From: Rhizobium sp. Q54
GTDB lineage: Bacteria > Pseudomonadota > Alphaproteobacteria > Rhizobiales > Beijerinckiaceae
Assembly (NCBI GenBank): GCA_945903655.1
Contig: CAMDOY010000043.1
Span: forward strand, 1-16,092
Length of the DNA stretch: 16,092 nt
Direction of reading: 5' to 3'
This document shows, piece after piece, positions 6,661 to 14,088 of this stretch. Both the position numbers and the translations under genes were made by a program. How positions within the stretch are numbered: position 1 is the first letter of the stretch; every line of letters begins with the position of its first letter. The notes beneath the pieces are model-generated. The model made no database searches. It had not been told where the DNA came from and saw nothing but the letters and a program-made list of their open reading frames with translations.

Positions 6661-7638
6661 TCAGTCGATCTTCACCTTGGCGTCGCGCACCACCTTGCCC
6701 CAACGCTCGACTTCCGCAGAGACGAAGGTGGAGAAAGGCGCGCCATAGAGATTGGGGATATCAGATCCGTTCCGCTTCCAGGCGTCCATGACAGCGGGGC
6801 TGGCGAGCGCGGTCTGCAGTTCCTTGGTCATGCGCGCCACAATGGCTTCAGGCGTGCCCTTGGGCGCCCACATGGCGTACCAGGTGGCGACTTCGAAATT
6901 GGCGACGCCAGCCTCGCCCGCGGTCAACACATTCGGGAAAGCGGCGGCGCGCTTGGGCGAGGCGACCGCAAGGGCGCGCAGGGCGCCGCCGTCGATCTGC
7001 GCCGCTGACGAACCCAGGCCATCGAACATCAGGTCGATATGTCCGGCCACGAGATCCTGCAGGGCGGGACCTGCGCCGCGATAGGGGACGTGGGAGAGCG
7101 TGGTTCCCGTGATGATCTGGAACAATTCGCCCGCCAGATGATGGGTCGTGCCATTGCCCGCAGACCCATAATTCAGCTTGCCCGGATTGGCCTTGGCGAA
7201 GGCGATGAGTTCCCCGACGCTCTTGGCGGCGACCTTGCCGGGATGGACGACGATGACCTGCGGCGGTTGGGCGACCAGGCCAATGGGCGCGAAATCCGTT
7301 TCGATATTGTAGTCGAGCTTGGGATAGAGCGCGGGGGCGATGGCGTGATGGGCCGCGCCGATGAAGAAGGTGTAGCCGTCCGGCGCCGCCTTGGCGGCCA
7401 CCGAGGCGCCCACGGTGCCGCCTGCGCCCGCGCGGTTGTCGAGAACGATCCGGGTGTTGAGCTGGGTGTCCAGCTGGGCGGCGAGCGGCCGGGCGAAAGC
7501 ATCGGTGCCGCCGCCTGCGGCGAAGGGGATGACGAAGGTGATCGGCTTGTTGGGCCAGGCCGTCTGCGCCTGCGCCTCAATTGCGAAACTTGCACAGGCT
7601 GCGATGGCTGCGCATGCGAGACCACGAATAATCTTCAT
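6661..7638 (-). CDS. Bug (TctC-like) tripartite tricarboxylate transporter substrate-binding protein
   Basis: Periplasmic solute receptor of 325 aa. A Sec signal peptide is visible (MKIIRGLACAAIAACASFAI, cleavage probably after EAQA at residue 24). The mature part starts with the family hallmark WPNKPITFVIPFAAGGGTDAFAR and continues with NRAGAGGTVGA, AAPDGYTF, and the NYGSAGNGTTHHLAGELF and HVPYRGAGPALQDLVAGHIDLMFD blocks that line the ligand pocket. Bug proteins bind carboxylates, amides or similar small ligands through two water molecules, so the ligand cannot be inferred. The start at 7638 is supported by GGGAGG just upstream and by the signal peptide; the open frame runs 21 codons further but without such support. 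No TctA/TctB gene lies nearby, so it is an orphan receptor within this window. Confidence 0.93.
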   Translation of the reverse strand: MKIIRGLACAAIAACASFAIEAQAQTAWPNKPITFVIPFAAGGGTDAFARPLAAQLDTQLNTRIVLDNRAGAGGTVGASVAAKAAPDGYTFFIGAAHHAIAPALYPKLDYNIETDFAPIGLVAQPPQVIVVHPGKVAAKSVGELIAFAKANPGKLNYGSAGNGTTHHLAGELFQIITGTTLSHVPYRGAGPALQDLVAGHIDLMFDGLGSSAAQIDGGALRALAVASPKRAAAFPNVLTAGEAGVANFEVATWYAMWAPKGTPEAIVARMTKELQTALASPAVMDAWKRNGSDIPNLYGAPFSTFVSAEVERWGKVVRDAKVKID

Positions 7639-7654
7639 GTGATTGTCCTCCCAT

Positions 7655-7680
7655 GCTCTCTTGTGAGAGCTTGAGACAAG
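7655..7680 (-). promoter_or_regulatory. Two adjacent dyads in the leader of the Bug receptor gene
   Basis: Read on the plus strand, GCTCTC–TTGT–GAGAGC (7655–7670) is a perfect 6-bp inverted repeat, followed by CTTG–AGA–CAAG (7670–7680), a 4-bp one sharing one base. They lie 17 nt upstream of the receptor start, before its ribosome binding site. They could be an operator or a leader hairpin; no U-run follows in the minus direction, so a terminator for queC is unlikely. Confidence 0.35.
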
Positions 7681-7752
7681 TCTATCACATTTATGTCGCA
7701 CGCTCCACTTGCTCGCGAGCGTTTTCGCGTCTGGAGGTCAGGACGCGCGAAC

Positions 7753-8457
7753 TCAAGACGATCGTGCGGCGGCGTAGCGGGCGAACCCATCGGCCCGCAA
7801 TTGGCAGGCCGGACAATGACCGCAGCCATGACCCCAGGCATGCAGAGCTCCCCGCTCGCCGAGATAACAGGTATGGGTCTCTTGCTGGATGAGATCGACC
7901 AGCGCCGTCCCGCCCAGCTCCTCAGCGAGCCGCCAGGTCTGCGCCTTGTCGATCCACATGAGCGGGGTTTCCAGCACGAAGCGCTGGTTCATGCCAAGAT
8001 TGAGCGCCACCTGCATGGCCTTCATCGTATCGTCCCGGCAATCGGGATAGCCGGAGAAATCGGTCTCGCACATGCCGCCCACGATATGCCGCAATCCCCG
8101 CCGATAGGCGAGCGCCGCCGCGAAGGTGAGAAAGATGAGGTTGCGGCCGGGCACGAAGGTGTTGGGCATGCCATCCTCCGCCATTTCGATGGCCATGTCC
8201 TGCGTGAGCGCGCTTTGCGCAACCTGAGCAATGGCGCCCACTTCGATGGTGTGATCCTCACCCAGCCGCGCGCGCCATGCGGGCTTCATGGCGGCGAGGG
8301 CGCGGCGCAGGGTCGCCCGGCAATCCAGCTCGACGCGATGGCGCTGGCCATAGTCGAAGCCCAGGGTCTCCACATGATCGAACCGGTCGAGCGCCCAGGC
8401 CAGGCAGGTGGTGGAGTCCTGCCCACCGGAGAAGAGGACGAGCGCGCGTGACGACAT
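7753..8457 (-). CDS. queC: 7-cyano-7-deazaguanine (preQ0) synthase QueC
   Basis: ATP-dependent enzyme converting 7-carboxy-7-deazaguanine and ammonia to preQ0 in queuosine tRNA modification. The product is 234 aa, within the normal range. The PP-loop SGGQDS is at residues 10–15, followed by LGFDYGQRH and the FVPGRNLIFL segment typical of QueC. Zinc ligands C197, C212, C215 and C218 are all present (HTCYLGER, then GHGCGHCPACQLRADGF). AGGAG lies 8 nt before the ATG. No other queuosine gene (queD, queE, queF, tgt) is in the window, so it is a solitary member here. It diverges from the dioxygenase gene; the shared 189-nt intergenic region carries an inverted repeat. The Bug receptor gene follows 114 nt downstream on the same strand. 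Confidence 0.97.
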   Translation of the reverse strand: MSSRALVLFSGGQDSTTCLAWALDRFDHVETLGFDYGQRHRVELDCRATLRRALAAMKPAWRARLGEDHTIEVGAIAQVAQSALTQDMAIEMAEDGMPNTFVPGRNLIFLTFAAALAYRRGLRHIVGGMCETDFSGYPDCRDDTMKAMQVALNLGMNQRFVLETPLMWIDKAQTWRLAEELGGTALVDLIQQETHTCYLGERGALHAWGHGCGHCPACQLRADGFARYAAARSS

Positions 8458-8527
8458 GGTTCAAACTCCTGCAATGGTCCGGCCTTGACCAGAAAGCGCT
8501 AACCGCCAGCGCGAACCCCATAACATA

Positions 8528-8556
8528 AAGCGCAATATAGGTCCCGACTTGCGCTT
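8528..8556. promoter_or_regulatory. Perfect 8-bp inverted repeat in the queC/dioxygenase divergent region
   Basis: AAGCGCAA (8528–8535) and TTGCGCTT (8549–8556) are exact reverse complements separated by 13 nt, with centres 21 bp apart, two helical turns. This geometry suits a dimeric regulator. A smaller dyad, GCGCT–7 nt–AGCGC, lies beside it at 8496–8512. No convincing -35/-10 pair is visible in either direction, and no regulator gene is in the window. Confidence 0.45.
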
Positions 8557-8646
8557 GGCGCCCCCGTGAGTCATTCATGCGGCCATCAGGCGAGATGGTT
8601 CGGATCGGCATGTGCGAAGACAGGCCGTCCGCGAGGAGACAGGCAC

Positions 8647-9699
8647 ATGCATACAGTCATCGACAGCCCTGCCGATTGGCGCGGTCCGGATGTGGCCAAA
8701 CGCACCGACTGGATCCACGAATTCACGCGCGAAGAAATCGCCGAAATCGAATCAGCCACGCGCCATGCGCTGGCCAGCGGCAAGACGCTGGAGACCCTGA
8801 CCAAGGACGACTTCCCCCTGCCGCTCGTTGCGCAGCGTCTCGCCCTTGCCCGCACCTACCTTGAGGAGGGTCTGGGCATCTATCAGTTTCGCGGCATCAA
8901 TGTGGATGGTTACGACAAGGCCACTTTGCGGCTGATGTATTGGGGTATCGGCAAGCACATGGGCACGGCGGTGTCCCAGAGCAAGGACGGCGATCTCCTC
9001 GGCGACGTGCGCGATGTCGGCGTTGACGTGAACAGCCCGCAGGGGCGCGGCTACAAATCCAATCAGCGCCTCACCTTCCACACCGACACCTGCGATGTGG
9101 TGGGCCTCATGGTCCTGCGCGTCGCCAAGGCGGGCGGCCTCAGCCTGCTGGCGAGTTCGCACGCCATTCACAATCATCTGGCGCGCACGCGGCCGGATCT
9201 GCTGGAGGTGCTGCACCAGCCCTTCACCTGGAGCTGGCAGACGCAGGAGCCCATCGGCGGGACGCCCCATTACCAGCAGCCGCTCTTCTCGATGAAGGAC
9301 GGCAAGCTGTCCTGCCGCTATGTGCGCGTGCATATCAAGTCCGGCCAACGCTTCCCCGAAGTTCCGCGCCTGACGCCCATCCAGATCGAGGCGCTGGACG
9401 CTTTCGACGAATTGGCCTGGAGCGAGGACTTCCACTTCACCTTCATGTTCAAGCCGGGCGATCTGCAATTCGTCAACAACCACGTTGCGCTGCATTCGCG
9501 CACCGCCTTCGAGGACCACGAGGAGGCCGACCGCAAGCGACATCTGCTGCGCATGTGGCTCTCCGTGCCCAACAGCCGCCCGCTTTCGGATGCGCTCTCC
9601 ACCATCTATCAGCACCGCAAGGGCGGCGAGGTGCGCGGCGGATTCCCCTCGCGCACGGGCAAATATATCTACGAGTCTACCGGCGCGCTGTCCGATTGA
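8647..9699 (+). CDS. TauD/TfdA family Fe(II)/2-oxoglutarate-dependent dioxygenase
   Basis: Non-heme iron oxygenase of 350 aa, expected to hydroxylate an organic substrate while decarboxylating 2-oxoglutarate to succinate. The facial triad is visible: H145 and D147 in LTFHTDTCD and the distal histidine, probably H283, in NNHVALHSRTAF; R302 in HLLRMWLS is the likely 2-oxoglutarate carboxylate anchor. The N-terminal half (WRGPDVAKRTDWIHEFTREEI and LGIYQFRG) resembles the TauD/TfdA-like branch often annotated as taurine catabolism dioxygenase. The start at 8647 is preferred: GGAG lies a suitable distance upstream, and the 27 preceding codons of open frame (from 8566) look non-coding. It heads a plus-strand run whose next gene begins 8 nt after its stop. 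Substrate unknown; no sulfonate- or phenoxyacetate-specific partner genes are present. Confidence 0.9.
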   Translation: MHTVIDSPADWRGPDVAKRTDWIHEFTREEIAEIESATRHALASGKTLETLTKDDFPLPLVAQRLALARTYLEEGLGIYQFRGINVDGYDKATLRLMYWGIGKHMGTAVSQSKDGDLLGDVRDVGVDVNSPQGRGYKSNQRLTFHTDTCDVVGLMVLRVAKAGGLSLLASSHAIHNHLARTRPDLLEVLHQPFTWSWQTQEPIGGTPHYQQPLFSMKDGKLSCRYVRVHIKSGQRFPEVPRLTPIQIEALDAFDELAWSEDFHFTFMFKPGDLQFVNNHVALHSRTAFEDHEEADRKRHLLRMWLSVPNSRPLSDALSTIYQHRKGGEVRGGFPSRTGKYIYESTGALSD

Positions 9700-9707
9700 G
9701 CGCCCCC

Positions 9708-10649
9708 ATGCTGCGCATCGCGATCCTCGACGATTATCAGTCCGTCGCCCGCGCCATGGCCGATTGGTCGCGCCTTGGGCCGGATGTGGAGATCGTCAGT
9801 TTCAACCGTCACCTCAGCGAGGCGGAGGCGGCTGATCAACTCGCCGCCTTCGACGTGCTGTGCATCATGCGCGAACGCATGGCCCTGCCGCGCAGCCTGA
9901 TCGAAGCGCTGCCGCGCCTGAAGCTCATCGCGGTGACGGGCTCGCATACGCAAGTGATCGATGTGCAAGCGGCGCAGGCGCGCGGCATTCCCGTCACGCT
10001 CACCGCCCCGCGCGCGTCAAACTCGGCGGCGGAGCTGACCTGGGCCATGGTGCTGGGGCTGGCGCGCCAGATCACGGTCGAGGATCGCAACATGCGCGAG
10101 GGCCGCTGGCAGACGAGCGTGGGTTTCCGGCTGGAGGGCCGCACCTTGGGCCTCATCGGGCTGGGCACGCTCGGCGCTCGGGTGGCGCGCTATGGGCAGG
10201 CCTTCGACATGCGCGTTCTCGCCTGGAGCGCCAATCTCGATCCGCAGCGCGCGCGCGATCTGGGCGTCGAGCCCGTCACGAAAGAGGAGCTGCTGCGTCA
10301 ATCGGATGTGGTGAGCATTCACCTGAAACTGGGAGACCGCAGTCGCGGCCTCATCGGCGCGCAAGAGCTCGCCCTGATGAAACGCAGCGCCGTGCTGGTG
10401 AACACCTCGCGCGGGCCCATCATCGATCAGGATGCGCTGGCGCAGGCCCTGCAAAATGGCGTCATCGCGGGCGCCGCGCTGGACGTCTTCGAGCCAGAGC
10501 CCCTGCCCGCCGACCATCCCGTGCGGCGTCTGCCCAACACCATCCTGACGCCGCATATCGGTTTCGTGACGGAGGAATCCTATCGCGAGTTCTTCGCGGG
10601 GATCGTGGAAGCCATCGTCGCGTGGCGGCAAGCCAGCGCAGACCTATGA
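9708..10649 (+). CDS. D-2-hydroxyacid dehydrogenase family protein
   Basis: NAD(P)-dependent oxidoreductase of 313 aa interconverting D-2-hydroxyacids and 2-oxoacids. It starts MLRIAILDDYQSVA, typical of the branch resembling phosphoglycerate dehydrogenase-like proteins. A Rossmann motif GLGTLG is at residues 151–156, and the catalytic set is complete: R235 in NTSRGPIID, E264 in DVFEPEPLP and H283 in TPHIGF. The start at 9708 fits the family N-terminus; it has no clear ribosome binding site but sits 8 nt after the dioxygenase stop, so translational coupling is likely. The frame is open further upstream only because it runs inside the dioxygenase gene. It may oxidise or reduce the product of the preceding dioxygenase; that link is inferred from position. 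Confidence 0.93.
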   Translation: MLRIAILDDYQSVARAMADWSRLGPDVEIVSFNRHLSEAEAADQLAAFDVLCIMRERMALPRSLIEALPRLKLIAVTGSHTQVIDVQAAQARGIPVTLTAPRASNSAAELTWAMVLGLARQITVEDRNMREGRWQTSVGFRLEGRTLGLIGLGTLGARVARYGQAFDMRVLAWSANLDPQRARDLGVEPVTKEELLRQSDVVSIHLKLGDRSRGLIGAQELALMKRSAVLVNTSRGPIIDQDALAQALQNGVIAGAALDVFEPEPLPADHPVRRLPNTILTPHIGFVTEESYREFFAGIVEAIVAWRQASADL

Positions 10650-10668
10650 AAGACGAGGGACACAAGCC

Positions 10669-11679
10669 ATGAAACAGATTCACGCCGCCGCACTCGCGCT
10701 GGCCAGCCTGCTCGCCGCCGCGCCGCCCGCCATGGCGCAGACGCAGGATTTCTATCGGGGCAAGACCATCAATTTCATCATCGGCTATGGGCCTGGGGGC
10801 GGCGTCGATTCGGCCTCGCGCCTCATCGTGCGCCATCTGGGCCGTTTCATGCCCGGCAAGCCGGAGATCGTTCCCCAGAACATGGAAGGCGCGGGCGGGG
10901 TCATCTCGGGCAATCATCTGGGACGGCGCGCCACCGCCGATGGCCTGACCATCGGCCTGCCCGGCCGCAGCTGGTTTGTCGAAGGCATCGTCAAGAGCCA
11001 GGGCGTGACCTTCGATCCCGTCAAGTTCAGCTATATCGGCAGCACCGGCGTCAACAACACGTTGCTCTATCTGCGCGGCGATCTGAACATCTCGACCCCC
11101 GAAGAGCTGAAAAAATATCCGCAGAAGATCCCCGCCGCAGGCATTGGCGCGGGCACCTCCACGGTCACCGTTCCCAACATGCTGGCCGAATATGGATACC
11201 CCCTGCGCACGGTGCTGGGCTACAACTCCTCGGCGCGCTCGCTGATGGCGCTGGAGCAGGGTGAAGCCGGCGCCTATTTCACGCCCGAGGACAGTTTCGC
11301 CAAACGGCCTGACCTCGTGGAAAAGCGCGTCGTCGTGCCGATCCTGCAATCCAAGCGCATGGTGAAGGGCATGGCGGTTCTGGCTGATCTCGTGCCCGCC
11401 AAGGATCATCCGGTGCTGAGCCTCTTCACCGCCTATGACGACACCGGCCTGATGGTCGTCGGCCCGCCCGGGATCCCGACGGATCGTCTGGAGACCCTGC
11501 GCAAGGCCTTCATCGAGATGTGCGGCGACGCCGACTTCCGCAAGGACGCGGCGACCATTGGCGAGCCCGTGGGCGCGCCCATTCCCGGACCCGAGCTGGA
11601 GAAGATCATCGCCCGGCTGGCCGAATCCGCCACGCCCGAGGTGGTCAGCGAATACCGCCGCCTTGGCCAGGCGAAATGA
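10669..11679 (+). CDS. Bug (TctC-like) substrate-binding protein, second copy
   Basis: Periplasmic receptor of 336 aa with a clear Sec signal peptide (MKQIHAAALALASLLAAAPP, likely cut after AMA at residue 23). It has the divergent opening FYRGKTINFIIGYGPGGGVDSASR in place of the more common WPxKPI form, then the NMEGAGGVISGNHL block. The middle part (IPAAGIGAGTSTVTVPNMLAEY) and YNSSARSLMALEQGEAGAYF occupy the positions of the usual ligand-pocket loops, so it belongs to a different subgroup from the receptor encoded at 6661–7638 and probably binds a different ligand. GAGGGA precedes the ATG. It lies between dehydrogenase and amidohydrolase genes in the same direction, suggesting that it captures the substrate or an intermediate of that pathway. 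Membrane subunits TctA/TctB are not in the window. Confidence 0.9.
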   Translation: MKQIHAAALALASLLAAAPPAMAQTQDFYRGKTINFIIGYGPGGGVDSASRLIVRHLGRFMPGKPEIVPQNMEGAGGVISGNHLGRRATADGLTIGLPGRSWFVEGIVKSQGVTFDPVKFSYIGSTGVNNTLLYLRGDLNISTPEELKKYPQKIPAAGIGAGTSTVTVPNMLAEYGYPLRTVLGYNSSARSLMALEQGEAGAYFTPEDSFAKRPDLVEKRVVVPILQSKRMVKGMAVLADLVPAKDHPVLSLFTAYDDTGLMVVGPPGIPTDRLETLRKAFIEMCGDADFRKDAATIGEPVGAPIPGPELEKIIARLAESATPEVVSEYRRLGQAK

Positions 11680-11683
11680 GCGC

Positions 11684-11707
11684 GGCGGCGCCTTTCTGCG
11701 CGCCGCC
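11684..11707 (+). terminator. GC-rich stem-loop after the second Bug receptor gene (possible partial terminator)
   Basis: GGCGGCGC (11684–11691) pairs perfectly with GCGCCGCC (11700–11707) around an 8-nt loop, 4 nt after the stop codon. Only CTTT follows, so intrinsic termination would be inefficient. It may instead protect the upstream receptor mRNA from decay, giving more receptor than downstream enzyme, a common arrangement for binding-protein genes. Confidence 0.5.
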
Positions 11708-11734
11708 CTTTGCCGTAACATGATGATGAATTGA

Positions 11735-11748
11735 CGGGGTTTTCCCCG
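11735..11748 (+). other. Small hairpin in the amidohydrolase leader
   Basis: CGGGG–TTTT–CCCCG is a perfect 5-bp stem with a 4-nt loop, ending just before the AGGAG ribosome binding site (11753–11757) of the amidohydrolase gene. It could influence ribosome access or mRNA 5' stability; no regulatory role is demonstrated. Confidence 0.35.
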
Positions 11749-11764
11749 GCGCAGGAGAAGCCCC

Positions 11765-12796
11765 ATGCATATCATCGACTCCCATTTCCATTGGTGGCCC
11801 CGGTCGGTCTTCGACACCCTGTGCAAGCGCACGGAGGTTCCCTACGCCCGGCCCAACGAGAAGGGCTGCTACGCCTGCGTGCTGGAAGAAGGCGCCGATT
11901 ATGTGCTGAACAGCTGGCCCGACTGGTTCGACCTCGACGAGCAGTTCGAACATATGGACAAGCTGGGCCATCGCGTGGATGCGGTGGGCTCCATCGGCCC
12001 CTTCTCCGTCTTCTTCTCGGCCCTGCCGAAGGAAGAGGGCCGCGATCTCGCCATTCAATGGAACGAGGAAATGGCCTCCGCCCAGCGCCGCTATCCCGGC
12101 CGTTTCTGGGGCAGCGCCGCCATTCCATTCCAGGACGAAAAGATCGCCATGGACGTGCTGGAGGACGCCATCGGGCGCCTCGGCCTCATGGGCGTGAACC
12201 TGCCAGGCTCCATCGGCGCTGATCCGCGCATCGACGCCGAGCGCATGCAGGCTTTCTACGGGCGCTGCGCGGAGCTGGGCCTGCCGGTGTTCATGCATCC
12301 CACAGACGCCGTCTTCAACCACATGCTCGATGGCTATAATGGCGCGTTGCATCTGTCGCTGGGCCGGGTGATCGAGGTGAGCGTGGCCGCCATGCGGCTC
12401 GTGCTTTCGGGCACCATGGAGCGTCATCCCGATCTCAAGCTGATCATGTCCCATACCGGCGGGGCGCTGCCCTACCAGTCCGGGCGCATGGACAAGAATA
12501 CGAAAAACGCCAAGCTGCCGCGTCCCACCAGCGACTATCTCAAGCGCATGTATACGGACACTGTGAGCCCGCACGCCGCAGGCATCAAATTCGCCATCGA
12601 CTACTACGGCATCGACCGCGTCATGTATGGCACCGACTATCCCTGCTGGGATCCCGCCGCCTGCCTGAAGCTGATCGAGGAGATCGACCTTTCGGACGCC
12701 GACAAGCAGAAGCTCTTCTATGACAACGCCCGGCGCATCCTGAACCTGCGCGATCCCGCGCCCGCCAAGGCTCCCGAGCTGGCCTTCGCGAAATGA
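11765..12796 (+). CDS. Amidohydrolase family protein (ACMSD-like, PF04909 type)
   Basis: Metal-dependent TIM-barrel enzyme of 343 aa. The metal-ligand pattern of the ACMSD/amidohydrolase_2 group is intact: HxH at H7/H9 in IIDSHFHWW, H178 in VFMHPTD, H230 in IMSHTGG and D291 in YGTDYPCWD. Family members include decarboxylases (aminocarboxymuconate semialdehyde, resorcylate), 4-oxalomesaconate hydratase and lactone/amide hydrolases, so the exact reaction is open. The start is supported by AGGAG about 7 nt upstream and by the family-typical MHIIDSHxH opening. The C-terminal RRILNL is the usual end of the barrel, followed by an Ala/Pro/Lys-rich tail. Its stop overlaps the MmgE/PrpD start as ATGA, so the two proteins are translationally coupled and probably act in one pathway. 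Confidence 0.92.
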   Translation: MHIIDSHFHWWPRSVFDTLCKRTEVPYARPNEKGCYACVLEEGADYVLNSWPDWFDLDEQFEHMDKLGHRVDAVGSIGPFSVFFSALPKEEGRDLAIQWNEEMASAQRRYPGRFWGSAAIPFQDEKIAMDVLEDAIGRLGLMGVNLPGSIGADPRIDAERMQAFYGRCAELGLPVFMHPTDAVFNHMLDGYNGALHLSLGRVIEVSVAAMRLVLSGTMERHPDLKLIMSHTGGALPYQSGRMDKNTKNAKLPRPTSDYLKRMYTDTVSPHAAGIKFAIDYYGIDRVMYGTDYPCWDPAACLKLIEEIDLSDADKQKLFYDNARRILNLRDPAPAKAPELAFAK

Positions 12797-14088
12797 GCGT
12801 CCTCGAAAGCTGGGCGCAGGCGCAGGCTGCGCCCGCGCCCGCCCATGACGAGCGGCTGTCGCTGCATCTGATCGACACAGTGGGCGCCTGGATCGCGGGC
12901 GCCGCCTGCGCGGAGGGTCGCGAGATCGCTGGGTCCATGGAGGGCAAGCTCGCCCTTCTGGGCGATGGCCCGCTCGACCGGCTGGCGCTGGCGGTGGCCA
13001 CCACGCGGCTGACCGAGATTGACGACATCCACCGTTCCTCCTGCGTCACCGCTGGCGCCGTGGTGATCCCGACCGGCGTCATCATGGCGCAGGCGCTCGG
13101 CGCGACTTCAGCGCAATTCGCGCAGGCCCTGCGCAATGGCTACGAGACCATGATGCGGCTGGGCATGGCTGTGAATGGACCGGGCGTTCTGGCGCGCGGC
13201 GTCTGGCCGACCTATCTGGCCGCCCCCATGGGCGCCGCCGCTGTGGCGAGCGCCCTGCTGGGCCTGACCCCATCGCAGACCGCCCACGCCATGGCAATCG
13301 CTCTGGCCCAGACCAGCGGCGCGCCGGGCGGCCATGGTCCCGGACGCTCGTCGCGCTGGCTGCTCTCGGGGCTTGCGGCCCGTTCGGGCGTTGCCTCCGC
13401 GCTCATGGCGGCGCAAGACTATATCGGCGACATGACCCTGCTCGACGCCGACTGGTTCCAGCGCACCCACGGCCTCGCCTTCGACCCCGCGCCCTTCAGC
13501 GCCTTTGAGCCCATGCTGAATCAGTTGAGCATGAAGCCCTGGTGCGCCGCCAAGCAGACGATCTCGGGGACGGACGCCTTCCGCCTCTATCTCGCCGAGG
13601 GAAACAGCGCCGCGCGCGTGACCTCCATCCGCGTCCATGTGCCGAACGCCTATCGCGCGATGATTTCCAGCAAGCCGCCGGGGCGGCTGGGGCGCATCAT
13701 CCATCTGGGCTGGCAGCTGGGCCTCGTGGCCCACAACCCGCAAGCCATGCTCGACCTTGATCGCGATCCCGCGCCGCAGGACACGCAGGTGGAGGCCTTC
13801 GCGCAGAGGGTGGAGATCGTGGCGGACGCCAGCCTCGACGCCTTCTATCCCGCGCAATGGCCAGCGCGGCTGGAGATCACCCTGGACGATGGTTCGGTGA
13901 TCGAGCGCATGGGAACGGAATCGCTGGGCGATCCCGGCGCGCAGCTCGACGGCGCCGCCGTCTCCGCGAAGTTCCTGCGGGTGACCGGCCATCTGGGCGC
14001 CGACAAGGCGCAGGCCCTGCTGGGGTTGCTGCAAGGGCCGGTCGAGGCCCTCGACCTCGCCGCCCTCAGCGCCGCCCTGCCAGCCTGA
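12793..14088 (+). CDS. MmgE/PrpD family protein
   Basis: Protein of 431 aa of the MmgE/PrpD fold, which includes 2-methylcitrate dehydratase, cis-aconitate decarboxylase and many uncharacterised dehydratases or isomerases of tricarboxylate-like compounds. Recognisable blocks are LIDTVGAWIAGAACAEG near the N-terminus, the active-site-region segment TEIDDIHRSSCVTAGAVVIP, the helical ALRNGYETMMRLGMAVNGPG, and the MKPWCAAKQTISGTDAFRLY segment that corresponds to the conserved K/H-x-CxxxQ region. The N-terminus is short and the protein slightly smaller than PrpD (about 480 aa), so methylcitrate dehydratase itself is unlikely; no prpB or prpC is nearby. The ATG overlaps the amidohydrolase stop. The stop codon abuts that of the opposing M24-like gene with no spacer. 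Confidence 0.88.
   Translation: MSVLESWAQAQAAPAPAHDERLSLHLIDTVGAWIAGAACAEGREIAGSMEGKLALLGDGPLDRLALAVATTRLTEIDDIHRSSCVTAGAVVIPTGVIMAQALGATSAQFAQALRNGYETMMRLGMAVNGPGVLARGVWPTYLAAPMGAAAVASALLGLTPSQTAHAMAIALAQTSGAPGGHGPGRSSRWLLSGLAARSGVASALMAAQDYIGDMTLLDADWFQRTHGLAFDPAPFSAFEPMLNQLSMKPWCAAKQTISGTDAFRLYLAEGNSAARVTSIRVHVPNAYRAMISSKPPGRLGRIIHLGWQLGLVAHNPQAMLDLDRDPAPQDTQVEAFAQRVEIVADASLDAFYPAQWPARLEITLDDGSVIERMGTESLGDPGAQLDGAAVSAKFLRVTGHLGADKAQALLGLLQGPVEALDLAALSAALPA

Noticed and set aside
8458..8611. Minus-strand hydrophobic open frame upstream of queC (GTYIALYVMGFALAVSAFW)
   Set aside because: It resembles a membrane segment, but the frame runs on into queC out of phase, its codons do not show the GC-rich third positions of the neighbours, and it has no clear stop or ribosome binding site of its own. 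It is probably intergenic sequence.
8566..8646. N-terminal extension of the dioxygenase frame from a GTG-type start
   Set aside because: No ribosome binding site and no family-like residues; the ATG at 8647 has GGAG upstream and a sensible N-terminus.
8458..8646. A preQ1 riboswitch controlling queC
   Set aside because: I looked for the compact preQ1-I stem with its A-rich tail and found none in the queC leader; the repeats there are better described as simple dyads.
10462..11832. Long minus-strand open frame (456 codons) spanning the second Bug receptor gene
   Set aside because: It crosses three plus-strand genes and their intergenic regions, and its translation is low-complexity with no recognisable domain; a GC-bias artefact.
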